Assembly (NCBI GenBank): GCA_002105175.1
Contig: MCGE01000051.1
Span: 62,001-126,000 of the forward strand
Length of the DNA: 64,000 nt
Direction: 5' to 3'
From: Absidia repens
Taxonomy: Eukaryota; Mucoromycota; Mucoromycetes; Mucorales; Cunninghamellaceae
The translations under genes were made by a program, and so were the position numbers. The notes under the pieces are model-generated. The model did no database searches and was not told the DNA's origin. It saw only the letters and a program-made list of their open reading frames with translations. Shown here one piece after another: positions 48,853 through 60,776 of this stretch (position 1 is its first letter; each line of letters opens with the position of its first letter).

Positions 48853-49586
48853 GTAACATGTGCATGTCGAGCATAAAACGGTACTTTCTAGTGTCGTCAT
48901 GCTTTATTACTTACACGCAATTCATCAATTTGATTTCGTTCAAACATATCCAGGTCGATCATTTTCAAAGCAACCAATTTTTTCATGGGCAAGTAAACAG
49001 CACCATAAACAATAGCAGATGATCCGTAGCCTTTTTACAATAGAAAAATATGAGTACGATATATAAAATGATAGCGAGTTTTTTTTTTTTCTGTAAATGA
49101 TGAGTTACCTATTGGCTCCTTGATGTCAAAATCTTCGTATCGATTTGCCCAATTAGATTCAGACACTTGAGAAAGAGAGGCTGTGGAAACGTTGACGGAG
49201 CTGGGATAAGGCGAGAGATGAGGGCTAGAGGTAATGTTGGTCGTATCATAGGGAGAATTGAGAGCGGATTGAGGAGTAGAGCCACTGGTACCGTCATGAA
49301 TAGCCAAAGCAGAAAGTTTCAAATGCAAAGCTTCAGAGACACTTGAGGCAGCACGTTTGGCCATCATACTGTGTGTGGCGGCAGAGGGGCGACGTGAAGG
49401 CGAAGGGGACGAGGTGGAAGAAGGTACGGCCATGGATTTGATAAATTTTTCAGTACGAGAAGTCTTTGTGGATTCGTTGGCAAAGTGCGCTGAAGACAAG
49501 GCAAAATATGAATCAAGTGTGGGTTGGGTTGTTGTCGTTGGTGATTTCAATAAAGATGAAGGATTCTGTATACTCGACTGTGACAT
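46241..49586 (-). CDS. Ste20-family (SPAK/OSR1-like) kinase with RFxV-motif tail
   Basis: Nine exons on the minus strand (49586-49109, 49030-48915, 48814-48706, 48635-48394, 48308-48177, 48110-47989, 47894-47119, 47032-46480, 46391-46241) encode 892 residues. A ~150-residue Ser/Thr/Pro-rich head precedes the kinase domain (~152-415): [10 protein letters not shown] glycine loop, VALKMID (K182), HRDVKAGN (275-282), [56 protein letters not shown] and the T-loop are typical of GCK-VI kinases. The long disordered tail includes a Thr run (GTC triplets, 47667-47699), three exact RFxV motifs (RFLV, RFEV, RFSV) and one RFEL, and ends in a coiled coil ([20 protein letters not shown]). A role in stress or ion-homeostasis signalling is inferred only from the animal relatives. 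Confidence 0.88.
48819..48849. repeat. Intronic 31-nt poly-A (kinase intron)
   Basis: Lies in the intron between kinase exons 2 and 3. On the coding strand it is a poly-T tract immediately before the acceptor GTAG, so it serves as an extreme polypyrimidine tract. Confidence 0.85.
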
Positions 49587-50328
49587 TTATGGAAAAAAGT
49601 TCAGTATCCACGAAGAAGCTTGTGTGGATCAAAAGTTCATCCGAGGTGAACCCTGTTCCAAAAAAAATATAAAATAAAAGTAAAAGGAGGAAAAAAGAAA
49701 AATAAAAAAAGGGAAGAATACAGAAAAATAAAAATAAAAAATAGCTCTTTAGTGTGGTTGGCGTTACACGACACTGGGAAAAGACTCACGGTCGGATATT
49801 GAATTTGTTCTCGTTTTTCTTGTCTGTCCTTTTGTGCCTAGGCACTTCGCCCATTGGGTAACTGATATGTTTTTCAAGAGAAACCTTTCTGAATGAGATG
49901 AAAATTTTTTTTTGTCTACATATTGTGGAAAAGAAACGTGACAAGACAGTCATGAAATCTGTCTTTCGACCCTCTATCGCAAGATGCTATCATAAACTTG
50001 TGGTCAAAAAAAAATACCATCGTTAAGGACTTTGAAATAGTTGATCTCACTTCCAGTTTATTTAACCTGTACAGTATGAGCTTTCTGGTTGAAACTGCAA
50101 TACAGAATATGAGTATACTTTGATCAAGGAAAAGATGGCTGAAATTTGTTGTTAGTAGGACATTCAATCCAAAATACTCCTGATTGGTGGACCTGAATTT
50201 TTCTTCGGTGACAGCTTATTTGCCTGGCGCCAAAAGAAAAAAAAAATTTACCAGGTTTTCCATAAAGGTCCGAAAGCAGTTTTTTTTTCACTTTCCTTTT
50301 CTTTTAACTTTTTTACATTATAACAAAA
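49587..50328. promoter_or_regulatory. Divergent intergenic region between the kinase and RPS4
   Basis: 742 bp between divergent start codons. The RPS4 side has a strong T/C tract (50279-50313) directly before the start, as expected for ribosomal protein genes. No other gene is present. Confidence 0.5.
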
Positions 50329-51672
50329 ATGGTAAGTTACTTTGACGAAAAGATAATGAAAGAATGTATGAAAGAATGAATGAAAGAATGAATGAATGAA
50401 TGAATGAATGAATGATGAATGTATGAAATGGATGGATGGATGGATGTATAGATGGATGGATGGTAACTAATAATGATCATTTTTTCATTTGTAGGGTCGT
50501 GGTCCTAAGAAGCATATGAAGCGATTGGCAGCTCCTAAGCACTGGATGTTGGACAAACTTTTGGGTAAGTACCTCTATATATATATATGGTGAATATTGC
50601 TGTTGTTGTGTATTGCTTTTGGGGATGAAATACAAAAATTTATAGTCAAGCTCAACAATCCGAGTATTTTATGGTGACGAGAAAATTTTTATTTACAATT
50701 ACTGATACACATCATTCATACAACAACAGTGATATTAACCAAAAAAAAATAAGCATTAATGATGCAATTGCCTTTACTAAACCAAATATCTCTAATTTCG
50801 ATAACAGGTTCTTATGCCCCTAAGCCCAGCTCTGGTCCCCACAAGACTCGTGAATGCTTGCCTTTGATTGTCTTCATCCGTAACCGTCTTAAGTATGCTC
50901 TTAATGGTCGTGAAGTCACCAGCATTTTGATGCAACGTTTGGTCAAGGTTGATAACAAGGTCCGTACTGATTCTACCTTCCCTGCTGGTTTCATGGGTAA
51001 GTCACAAAAAGATAGAGAGTTGGGCGCGTGTGAAGGTGGTGTGTGGGAAAGGTTATATGGATTTTTGGTTACTGATTGGTTGAGGCTTTGACGAATCCCG
51101 GATGATATTTTCATTCCACGTTTTTTTCTTTGTGATTGACAGATGTCATCTCTATTGAAAAGACTGGTGAAAACTTCCGTCTCGTCTATGACATTAAAGG
51201 TCGCTTCGCCATTCACCGCATCACTGATGAGGAAGCCAAGTACAAGCTGTGCAAGGTCCGTAAGGTGATGGTTGGTGCCAAGGGTATCCCCTACATTGTG
51301 ACTCATGATGGCCGTACTATCCGCTACCCCGATCCTTTGGTCAAGGTGAACGATACTGTCCGTTTCGATTTGGAAAACAATAAGATCATCGACTTCGTCA
51401 AATTCGAAGTGGGTAATGTTGCTATGGTGACTGGTGGTCGTAACGTTGGTCGTATTGGTACTATTGTCCATCGCGAACGTCATATTGGTGGCTTTGAAAT
51501 TGTGCATGTCAAGGATTCTTTGGACCGTACTTTTGCTACCCGTATCTCCAACGTTTTCGTCATTGGTCAAGGTAACAAGCCCATGATCTCTCTCCCCAAG
51601 GGTAAGGGTATCAAGTTGTCTATTGCCGAAGAACGTGACCGTAGACGTGCTGCTGCTGCTGCTTCCAACTAA
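50329..51672 (+). CDS. RPS4: 40S ribosomal protein S4 (eS4)
   Basis: Four exons (50329-50331, 50495-50564, 50808-50996, 51143-51672) give 263 residues, close to the usual eS4 length (~261-263). The first exon is the ATG alone, a pattern common in fungal ribosomal protein genes. Family hallmarks: [20 protein letters not shown] at the N-terminus, the S4-like RNA-binding region ([13 protein letters not shown]), and the KOW region [20 protein letters not shown]. The protein is part of the small ribosomal subunit. Intron 1 holds a GAAT/GGAT microsatellite. Codon choice is visibly C-rich at third positions compared with neighbours, as expected for a highly expressed gene. Confidence 0.97.
50367..50462. 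repeat. (GAAT)n-(GGAT)n microsatellite in RPS4 intron 1
   Basis: Tetranucleotide units GAAT, then GGAT, inside the first intron between the ATG exon and exon 2. Confidence 0.9.
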
Positions 51673-52044
51673 ATGGTATATTACTTAGTTTAGTTATATT
51701 CCTATATCCCAAATAAATTTTATTGTTTTATCAAATAAAAATATTGTACATAGCTTGAATCATAATGTATGTCTTTTTACCTTTTGTGCTTTGAACTTCT
51801 GACGTTTTAATATTTGTTGTACCTGTTTTTTAATAGGGTGTGTGCCTCGATCTTTTTTTTTTTTTTTTTTTTTTGACGTGCTGCAGCAAGTTTCTTTTTG
51901 TATGTGTGTGTGAGGTTGTGTTTGTTATCTGGTTGTTGTTGTTGTGTATTGTTGAATGGTGTTTTTTAAAGTGCTTTATACATTCTTGAAAGTGCAGTAT
52001 GACCTCTCCTTAAAAAAATAAAAAATAAAAAGAGAACGCAATAG
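51673..52044. other. RPS4 3' flank
   Basis: AATAAA at about 51712 and 51735 probably ends the RPS4 transcript. A poly-T run lies at 51851-51874. Confidence 0.5.
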
Positions 52045-52400
52045 ATCCCCTCTACCATGGTCACTTAGATCAGTGTTGATCATTCTTCAGATCTCACATT
52101 AGTCTCTTCCTCATGCTTCTTCCAATAGATCCTTTCACTTGGTCCCTTGCTACAATGAACCTCTCGACTTTAGTTTTACTATATATCAATATGTTTCAAT
52201 AAAATACTCTCTTTTTTATTATTATTAATTATTATTGTTAACAACCCTCTGACACCTCGCATAATAAGCAATGCCGCCATTAAAGCTGCTTTGTGAGTGT
52301 GTTACCAAACATTAGCTTTGCACACTCCATGCCCACTCCCGACTGATTGACAGTCCTAGATCACTTGATATAAAGATGGTCAGCTATCACTTTTTCTTGG
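52045..52400 (+). repeat. Repeat family R1, copy J (leader missing)
   Basis: Contains only the second module (about 52060-52205: TTAGATCAGTGTTGATCATT, CATGCTTCTTCCAATAGATC, AATAAA near 52199) and the type-2 3' part (GACTGATTGACAGTCCTAGA at about 52350). The leader with the CACGTG box is absent. It sits 370 bp after the RPS4 stop. Confidence 0.7.
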
Positions 52401-52680
52401 TGGATATCTGGGAACCCCGTTTAGTTCATCTCTTACTCTGTCAATAGTTTAGCTATCAAACCAAAATGCAGTCAAAATCCATAATTACATAAAAGACGAA
52501 TGTTCAAAGATGATAATATAAAATGTTTTATTGGGTTGTGATGGATGAATATAATAAAGAGTGAATGAATAAATAAAAACAATGATAAAGACTAATACTA
52601 CGACTACAAAATGTAAAGAATATAAAAGTAAATAAACAAACGGTAAAAACACAAGAGGAATAGAAGTTGGGGAAGTCTAT

Positions 52681-53930
52681 CTATTTAGCGGCTTTGGCTT
52701 TCTTTCCTTTGGCGGCAGGTTTCTTGGCAATAGACTTATCGGTTTTAACCTTGAGAGCAGCGTCTTCATCTTTCTTGGCGGGGGCAGCCTTGGATTTCTT
52801 GTTTGATTTCTTTGCAGGAGCAGTCTTTTCTTCTTTTTCTTCTTCTACTACTACAGCCTTCTTGGTGTTCTTGTTGGTCTTCTTGGCAGCCTTCTTCAAA
52901 GATTCTTCTTGCTTGGGTGTGACTTCAGGAGCAGCTTCTTCCATGACTTGATCATCCAATAACCAGACACCAGGCACACAAGCATAGATGGGTAAAACAA
53001 CGGAATTATCAGATAAAATGGATACGCTTTGCACAAACTTCCAATCAATAGCCTTTTTCCAGCTTTCAAACACAACTTTGAAATTGTCCATGAGATCTTT
53101 TTCTGACATTTCCACACGGCCAAACTTCGCATTCCTATTGTGCATAATAAGAAAGAAAGAAATAAGTATCCCAAGATATATGTATATGAATACCTCCCCC
53201 TGTCTATTTTCTCCTCATCAGTCAAACTTACTTCAAATCAGAGGCGGTTTTGTTGAGGATAGTACCATTTAAAGCATTGTTGATGTTTTCCTTCAATTGT
53301 TCGTCGCCGAGAATTTTTTTGTCTTGGGATACGTTGATGATACTAGGAGACTTGTTTGCTTTTTTGAATGATTCACCAAACAAAGAGTTGATCTTATTAG
53401 CCAAAGAAGCATCAACAAGGAAGAGACCGAATTGACGGGCCACCTGACGTTTGGCTTCAAAGCGACTGTACTTTTCCCGGAAAGACTTAGCAGTGAGCAC
53501 CTAAATAAATAAATATTGTAAATTCCCTGTTCCATCTACTTCTCTTCAACGTTCGTCCGTTTGTATATGCTTTACCGTGAACTTGCGTCCTATCTTCAAT
53601 TCATCGATCTTTTGTTGGAATTCCTTAGCACCATCAATAACGAGCAAACAGACTTCAGCGTCTTCAGGAAGAATACAATGGGGACAGATCTAAATATAGA
53701 GCATATATACATATTAGTACAAAAGAGATAGAGACAACTGTGGTTTGAACTTACACAAATTCATGGCGTTGTTTGTAACCAGATGTCATTTTGGCAAGCT
53801 TGATTTGCATCCAAACACCACGATCAGAGCTGCCTAACAAGTCATCGTTGGATTCACGACTAGCGTATTCTTTGAGAGCTGTGATAGCTTTTGAGGCTTG
53901 AGTGTAATCGAATTCGGGAATAGCAACCAT
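52681..53930 (-). CDS. Ribosomal protein L1-domain nucleolar protein (RSL1D1/Cic1/Utp30-like)
   Basis: Four exons on the minus strand (53930-53757, 53689-53576, 53500-53232, 53134-52681) give 336 residues. The N-terminal two-thirds has the L1-fold pattern of the family: DYTQASKAITALKEYASRE, PEDAEVCLLVIDGAKEFQ, KYSRFEAKRQVARQFGLFLV, FGRVEMSEKDLMDNFKVVFE. The C-terminus (about 255-336) is a Lys/Ala-rich basic tail ending KGKKAKAAK. Such proteins act in the nucleolus during pre-60S or 90S assembly. Which yeast paralogue is closer (Cic1 or Utp30) cannot be decided here; the basic tail favours the Cic1/RSL1D1 type. The exon 1 donor is GTGTAA, used because GTAAGT two bases later breaks the frame. 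Confidence 0.85.
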
Positions 53931-54168
53931 GGTTGTGTAATTGGATTTTGAAAAAGAATAAAAAAAAAAAAGAGGGGAAAAGAAAAAAAAATTATCAAAG
54001 CGAAAAAAAGATATGTAGCTAAAAGCCACAGGAAAAGCTCCCAAATTCCCGCTTGATTACCAAATATGGTGGGGTCTTCTTACTCGGGGTTTAAACATAA
54101 AATCACCAAGCAACAACCGGTACGTGGAACTAATTTTTATTCCATTCTCTTTCTTCATCTTTCATGTC
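53931..54168. promoter_or_regulatory. Short bidirectional promoter (L1-domain protein / LAS21)
   Basis: Only 238 bp separates the divergent start codons, so both genes very likely share promoter sequence. No specific site can be named with confidence. Confidence 0.5.
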
Positions 54169-57100
54169 ATGATCTCCAAGCAATACCGACTTTATCTATA
54201 TGCTGTAGGAGTGATACAAATTATTGCCTTGTGTCTATTCTCCATTGGCTTTTTCCCTTACAAGACATACCTTCCTGGTTTTTCTTCGCCCAGTGACACG
54301 CCTCCTTTTTTACAACCCTCTTCTGACACGTCCAACTCGCCACTCATTGAACCTGAATTTGATCGACTCGTCTTTGTCGTCATTGATGCCCTCAGAAAGT
54401 AAGTAGTAAATCAAAATACAAAACAGAAAAGAACACTAACGGTATGAACTGCTTGTAATGTATTATTATAGTGATTTTATATATCAAGATACTGGCTTCA
54501 AGTTTGTCAACAGGTGAGATAGTGACATAGAATGTGAATAAACACAACAGTGATAAACTCATCAAATTGCCTTATGGTCTAGTTTAATTGAAAAGGGAAC
54601 AGCGATACCCTTCACAGCTAAAGCTACAGCGCCTACTGTCACCATGCCTCGAATTAAAGCTCTCACCACCGGTAAGAAATCATGAATCATGAAGCACACT
54701 ACCTATCACAGTGCGCGCTCTCTCTCTCTCTCTGTCTCTGTCTGTCTGTCTTTATATTTAATCCAATCTTTGTATATAGGTACTGTGCCTAGCTTTTTGG
54801 ATGCAATACTGAATATCGCTGAATCGGATACAAGTTCATCTTTACAGCACCACGACAACTGGGTACATCAATTCAAGGCTAGTGGTAATAGAACCATCCA
54901 TTTCTTTGGTGACGATACTTGGATTCGGCTCTTCCCCGGAATGTTTACCAAGACAGACGGCACCACCTCATTTTATGTATCAGTAAGTAAACCCTTCTCT
55001 CCCATTATTGTGAATTTACTTGACGAGAAATAGGTTGACTCATAGTGGGGTTGCGGCGGGGCTTTTTTTTTTATCACAGGACACAGTGGAAGTGGATCAA
55101 AATGTAACTCGGCATATACATCCAGCATTTAGGGAATCTGACTGGGACGCGATTATCTTGCATTATCTTGGATTGGATCACATTGGGCATCTGGGTGGTC
55201 CCAAAAGGTATAAAGAGGGAGGGCTGGAGTAACGCGAACCAAAATTGCTAATTGTTCGTTTCATGTAGTCCATTGATGCATCCAAAGCAAGAAGAAATGG
55301 ATGATGCCATCAAGTCTATTTACGAAATTGTCGCGGACCAAGATACCAAACGATTGAAAGCGGATACCAATGCGAAAGGAACGTTGATTGTTTTATGCGG
55401 TGATCATGGAATGAACGATGTAAGTATTTCGTCCCTTACATTATTAAAGTGTCTCCCCCTACCCCGTTACCCCACTAAGCGCACACATTCTCTCTATTGT
55501 TACCTAGGTTGGCAATCATGGTGGATCTTCTCTTGGTGAAACTTCCTCTGTAAGCACATGATAATGAAGCAAAGCAACTGCCTCTGGAATTGTTGCCGTT
55601 GTACTCATCTTCCCCATTTATGTATCATAGGCAATGGTATTTATGAGTCCCAAATATAACTTACGGCCCGCAGTAAAACATGAAACGTCCGCCAACAACG
55701 AACACGAAGGAACTCCTATCATCGACAACCCGACTACCTTCACGCCTTTGCGTCTCTATTCTGAATTTGTGTATGGTTACCCAGTGATTGATCAGGTTGA
55801 TTTGGTACCAACTTTATCTGTCCTCTTTGGCTTTCCTATTCCAAAAAACAATCTTGGTAAAGTGATCTTGGATTTGTATGGTGGCAATAACAGAGGTAAA
55901 TATTGGAATAGAACACACCGAATACCAGTGAAAAAAAAAAAAAAAAAAATGACGAAGACAGGGAGGCAGTATCATTCAGTACTGTGGATGTATATTTATT
56001 CACTTCTTTATTTTTTGGCAGCCCCTTCCATTCTTAGAAAAGAGGAAGCACCAACCGTCTTGCGCGCACTTCAACTGAATGCTTATCAACTTGATACTTT
56101 ATTGGGAAATCAAGAATGTACCGATGGTATTACTCGTCATCAAAACTATTTACGTTCGCCAAGTCAAGCCCATGCATTACATGCTGTCACTGCATATCTC
56201 CAGGTAAGAAAACACATGGAAAAGAAAAAGGAATCATGGGGCGAGATTTCTTGTGTATTTAAAATTTGCTGATTCATTTTTATATTTTCATATTCATTTA
56301 GTGCATTGATAAAGCAAAAAAGCAGCTTTCCAGTACCGCTAGCGATTACAATCTAATTTACATGTCGATCGGATGTGGCTTGATGACGGTGTGTGCTCTT
56401 ATTACATGTATATGGACCATTAGGGATATACGAAAGACATTCGATTCTAGCTGGTCTCCTGTTGGTGTATTGATGGGCTTTTTATTGGTGTTATATGCCG
56501 TCAGCATGTTTGCTAGTAGCTTTGTAGAAGAAGAACATTATATCTGGTACTACTATTTGCAATCATTGCTACTAGCAATTGGCTGTCAAAGGTAAGAGCA
56601 GTTTATATATATATACGTATAATGACTTTAAATATGATACTGATGAACGCACACGTCTTACTTTATTTTGTTTTAGCTTCTTCATCAACTCACATTCAGC
56701 TGATCAGCAACGTGGAAGTTTGTTCAGCCTTTGTATATTGCAAATGGTTTTGGTACGGTGCGGCATGTTTTGGCGACAAAACGATCTGGGAACCCGGTTA
56801 TTGGTCAACAATATTGAAGCCCCTATGATCGTATATCATCTATTTACAGTGGCACTCTTCCTTCCAGCCCTTCTTGGTCTGCGTACTATATATGGTATGA
56901 AGCAAGTGAATGCAATTGATGTCAGCCAAAGTGCCGGGTACATTCGAAAACTATGCAAACTGACTTATGTGATGGCAACGGTCCTGACAACGGTCTTGAT
57001 ATTAGCCTACAAACTCCGGGCTGATAATGTAACCCTTCCTTCTTCCATGCTTTTTGGTGAATTTTACCAGTCTGTGTTGTCCTTTGAATTGGTGCAACGG

Positions 57101-58096
57101 TTGAATCAAGTCGAACTGGGTCAACTTATTTACAACTATGGTGGGGCCTGTTTCTTGCTACTGACTGCGAATTTATATGTCTCAAAACATGCAAGCTATA
57201 TGAATCTTGGGCAGGATAAAGGTAAACTTGTCAGTCCCCTCACCCAATAGCATATTTTTTTATTGATGGCTTGTTTGTTTTTTAATATGTTGTTAGATCA
57301 TGGACGACCTTACTTACGACTCCTGCTTTATATGATGACGCCACTCTTTCTCTTGCTCAGCAAACCACAAGACGGTGTCCAATTCATCCTTTTCACCTTA
57401 CAATTTGAATGTCTACTGAAATGGCAACGTATGCATGGCAAGGTACCAATGTGGGTCCGAGGTTGTTTGACGCTGTGCATGTGCCAATTTGGCTTTTTTG
57501 TGATGGGGCGCACCAACTCCATTGCATCGATTGATCTCAGCAACGCCTATATAGGTGTGGAAGGCTATCGCACGCTTCTGATTGGCGCCACGACTTTCTG
57601 CTCCAACTGGTCCGGGTCCCTTTGGTGGTGCCTTGCTGGCTGGGCTCTTGCATTGGATGATGACGATGACAACAACCGTATGATGACAATAGGTATGGAA
57701 AAGGATAGTCAAGTTGGAGGAGGAGCGGGGCCAACGGCAACCTTGGATGACGAATCGAATGGTCGTGATGGTGACAACAGTGATCGATGGCTCTCCTTCA
57801 GCTTGATACAAGCAGCGGTCTTCAGCGTTGCATTGGCGGCTTTATCGATTTCGGTCACGATCCTTCGGGAACATCTGTTTATCTGGACTGTTTTTTCGCC
57901 AAAATATCTCTATCAAATGGCATGGATCATCTTGTATTTCTGGCTCGCGCAGATGCTGATTGGTGAAGGTATCACTGGCTACTGGTATGCTTGGTCTGCT
58001 CCTCACTTATTGGATGCTGGACAGGAAGAAGAAGAACAGCATGTCGAACCTCAATATGAAGAAGATCTTAATGAAACTCAAGCTGTGAGTACGTAG
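54169..58096 (+). CDS. LAS21: GPI ethanolamine phosphate transferase 2 (LAS21/GPI7)
   Basis: Twelve exons (54169-54398, 54472-54513, 54583-54671, 54780-54982, 55080-55207, 55269-55419, 55508-55549, 55631-55895, 56022-56203, 56302-56591, 56677-57221, 57297-58096) give 988 residues. An N-terminal membrane anchor is followed by a lumenal alkaline-phosphatase-like domain: FVVIDALR, the threonine region KATAPTVTMPRIKALTTG, HYLGLDHIGH and CGDHGMNDVGNHGG. The C-terminal half holds about ten membrane helices. The enzyme adds ethanolamine phosphate to the second mannose of the GPI anchor in the ER. An Asp/Asn-rich loop (DDDDDNN) and an acidic C-terminus are local additions. The start at 54169 was chosen over 54124 because it aligns with short yeast N-termini. 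Confidence 0.94.
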
Positions 58097-58621
58097 TTGA
58101 TATTTGTATTTTTTTTTTATTAGTAGTTATAGTTATTAGCGGATCATTGCTGTCTTCCCATTTTTAGCATTATTATTATTTCTTTATCCACCCTTTATCA
58201 TTATTCTGTATTATACTTTTTTTCTTTTTACTCTTCAAAATGTGATACCAATAAAACAATTTTTTTTTAAAAAAAAATATTTGTGATAAGTTTCTGATTG
58301 TGATTGTATACCACTACCATACAAAATTCGTTTGTTTGATTTTTAGGCTGGGCGAGGTGTATGGATTATGCATACGGTGTAGCTCAGTAAGAACATGAAA
58401 ATGAAAAAGAAAAATGGATGTCACAAAAAATGTGAAGGGTATTTACTTTACTTGGTAATAAAACGTTTCGTCATGTATTGTAATAGCCAAGGTGAAAAGA
58501 AACAAAGATATGTGATGGGTCGGTGTTTTTCGTTTGTAAAAGCAAAAGATATCTCTAAGCATTTAAAGCTTGGTCGGTTTCGGCTGTTAGGTTGGGGAAA
58601 TTGCAAGAACAAGACGTTCAT

Positions 58622-58657
<36 letters not shown>

Positions 58658-59009
58658 AATATTTATACGTATAAATTAAATACCTTCCTTTGTGTATTGT
58701 TCATTGTCTTTTTTCTTGCCCGCACACGCGAAACCAAAATGGTATTTGCATGCATCCCTTTAGTATTGGCATGTGTTGGGGTTTTTGTTCGACGCCAAAA
58801 AAAAAAAAAAAAAGAAAAAGAAGCGTGCTGTGTCTCTCTGTTTACACAACCAGGTTACAGTATATGTTAAAATAATCGCTTTTTGTTTATTAAGGCGTAG
58901 TGATAAATATATATATAGACATATGTATATATGATAGAGGAAGCAAAAAGAAAACTATGTACTACTTAAACTGGTGGGCCTAATATAGATAACATATTAT
59001 AACAAGAGC
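58097..59009. other. LAS21 3' flank and spacer with 32-nt poly-A
   Basis: A run at 58624-58655 and a shorter one at 58797-58813. AATAAA near 58251 may end LAS21. No gene is supported. Confidence 0.45.
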
Positions 59010-59835
59010 AAAAAACATTGAAATCCCGCCCACGTGAATTTTGTTTACTGCCAATTATTTCCCCGCCCTCTCTTTCTTTGTTTTCAATTTGCTTTTTTTT
59101 CCCTTCCTTTTTCCTCCACAATCGTGGCTCCTACGGGGTAATGTTGAACTTATATTAGTGTTAGGATTAGTTTAGAAGCGTTTTTAGCTCAGGGATTACA
59201 AGATGCATGGGGAAACCCTTTCATTTTGGTTTCAATATTAAAGACCACCTTTAAATGACTTTCGAGTGAGTCTCCATTAGCTTAGTTTAGTTTTAGTTTA
59301 TCATTGTTTCTATCTACATCTGAATAAAAAATGTTTTTTTTACGAGCTTCAAATGAAGAATGTCACATAGCTCTCTCATGTTTTGTCCAAGTGATTCCTT
59401 TTTTACTCTCATCACCCTTTTTGACTAGTGATGATCATTATAATGCTTTGATAAAAAATATGTATGTTTATAGTTTTTCTCATACCTTGCCTGCTTTTTA
59501 CAATATATTGGATCCCTTTTCACGAATTGTTTCTTTAGAGTAGTACTGGCCATTCTTCAAATCTCACATTTGCCTCCGTCATGCTTCCTCCAATAGACCA
59601 TTCTTTAAATCCCTTGTTGCGGGAAGTCCCTCCTCTGTAGTTATAGCAACCTACCAGTATGTTCCAATAATATATGCTTTTTTTAAAAAAAAACCCCTCC
59701 ATTCTTTGATCCCTCGGATAAATAAACAATGATGCTATTTGAACTGTGTTTTGTGAGTGACATGCCAAACGATTTCTCTCTTTCTCTCTTTCACCTAGAC
59801 TGTGCAGCCAGCGTAGCCTCCGCGAGACTAGACAG
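59010..59835 (+). repeat. Repeat family R1, copy I (type-2 3' end)
   Basis: CACGTG lies at 59031-59036 within AAATCCCGCCCACGTGAA. The leader AATAAA is at 59323-59328. The second module (about 59535-59675) ends in a mutated signal (CAATAATATATG). The 3' end is shortened but keeps GACTGTGCAGCCAGCGTAG and CCGCGAGAC, matching copies E and F. Confidence 0.75.
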
Positions 59836-60776
59836 AATGTATATACCCAACCAATTATTTTTTTTTCTTTTTGTGTGGTAATATACTAGCCCGTCCCCCC
59901 CCCGCCCAAAATCGAGTCAGTTGATACTACTGAGGTGCATAATGATATGGGAATGAGGACGTGTCTAATTTCATTAAACGCCACACATCAACAGCTTCCT
60001 CTCCCCTCCTTGGTATTCAATATTTGAAAAAGGTGGGAATGATTTGAAATTGAATATAAAAAATTACACAACATTGAAGGTGATATCAGCCGTTCGCGTT
60101 GAGGTTGCACCATAGAGGACAACGATGTGGGAGAAACAAGACAAAATAGGGAACGGTCAGGGCGCAAACATTAAAGGTCATAGGTATCTCCCTCTGCTTC
60201 ATTTATAAAAGGGGTTGGGCAGGATGAGCAAAGATTCTTTGCTAATGAAAATACCGAACGTCCGTTCAACAAAAACGATGTTGGTCAGCATCGTAACCAC
60301 GTCGTATAGATTTATTGATGAACTTTCCTTGATGAGAACAAGATCGAGATACCGAAAGTGCTTGAGTTGGACAAACGTTTCCGTCGCATTCATTTATTTT
60401 CATCACCTGTCAGAAATAAAATATGTATTATATATAGAAATGACGGTGTTCTAATGTCAAAGTTTAAGAGCTGTGTACAATAGAGTACATATATAAGCTA
60501 ATGTGGTGCGTACGTACTTCTTTTTATTTGGTCAATTGTGGAACAGCACGTTCCAACGTCAAGCAACAAGAGGGCATCATGGTTGCCAAGAAACATCGCC
60601 TCGGAAAAATCGAGCCGGGGGGTCTCCTTTTAGCCTTTTTTTTTTTGATGCAGGTGGAAATAACGGAGTTTATAATTCCGCACTAAAAACTTTTTTTTTT
60701 CTTTTTAGCCAAACCCATTTATTATCTCTCTTATCTTTTCTTTCCTATTTTTTCTTTTGTACAAAAAAAAACCATC
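59836..60776. other. Intergenic upstream of the GDPD gene
   Basis: Short open frames at 60199-60393 (-) and 60503-60787 (+) lack splice or motif support. The T/C-rich stretch at 60690-60765 is probably the core promoter. Confidence 0.4.

Noticed and set aside
50812..51570. Long open frame antisense to RPS4
   Set aside because: It is the mirror of the codon-biased ribosomal protein gene and has no features of its own.
54124..54168. Upstream in-frame ATG giving a longer LAS21 N-terminus
   Set aside because: Would add 15 hydrophobic residues before the normal membrane anchor and bring the start even closer to the divergent gene; the ATG at 54169 fits the family better.
57262..58096. Treating the last LAS21 exon as a separate membrane protein gene
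   Set aside because: The acceptor at 57296 joins in phase to the previous exon and the membrane-helix region continues without a break.
59331..59768. Short open frames within repeat copy I
   Set aside because: They are not conserved in the other copies, so the repeat is treated as non-coding.
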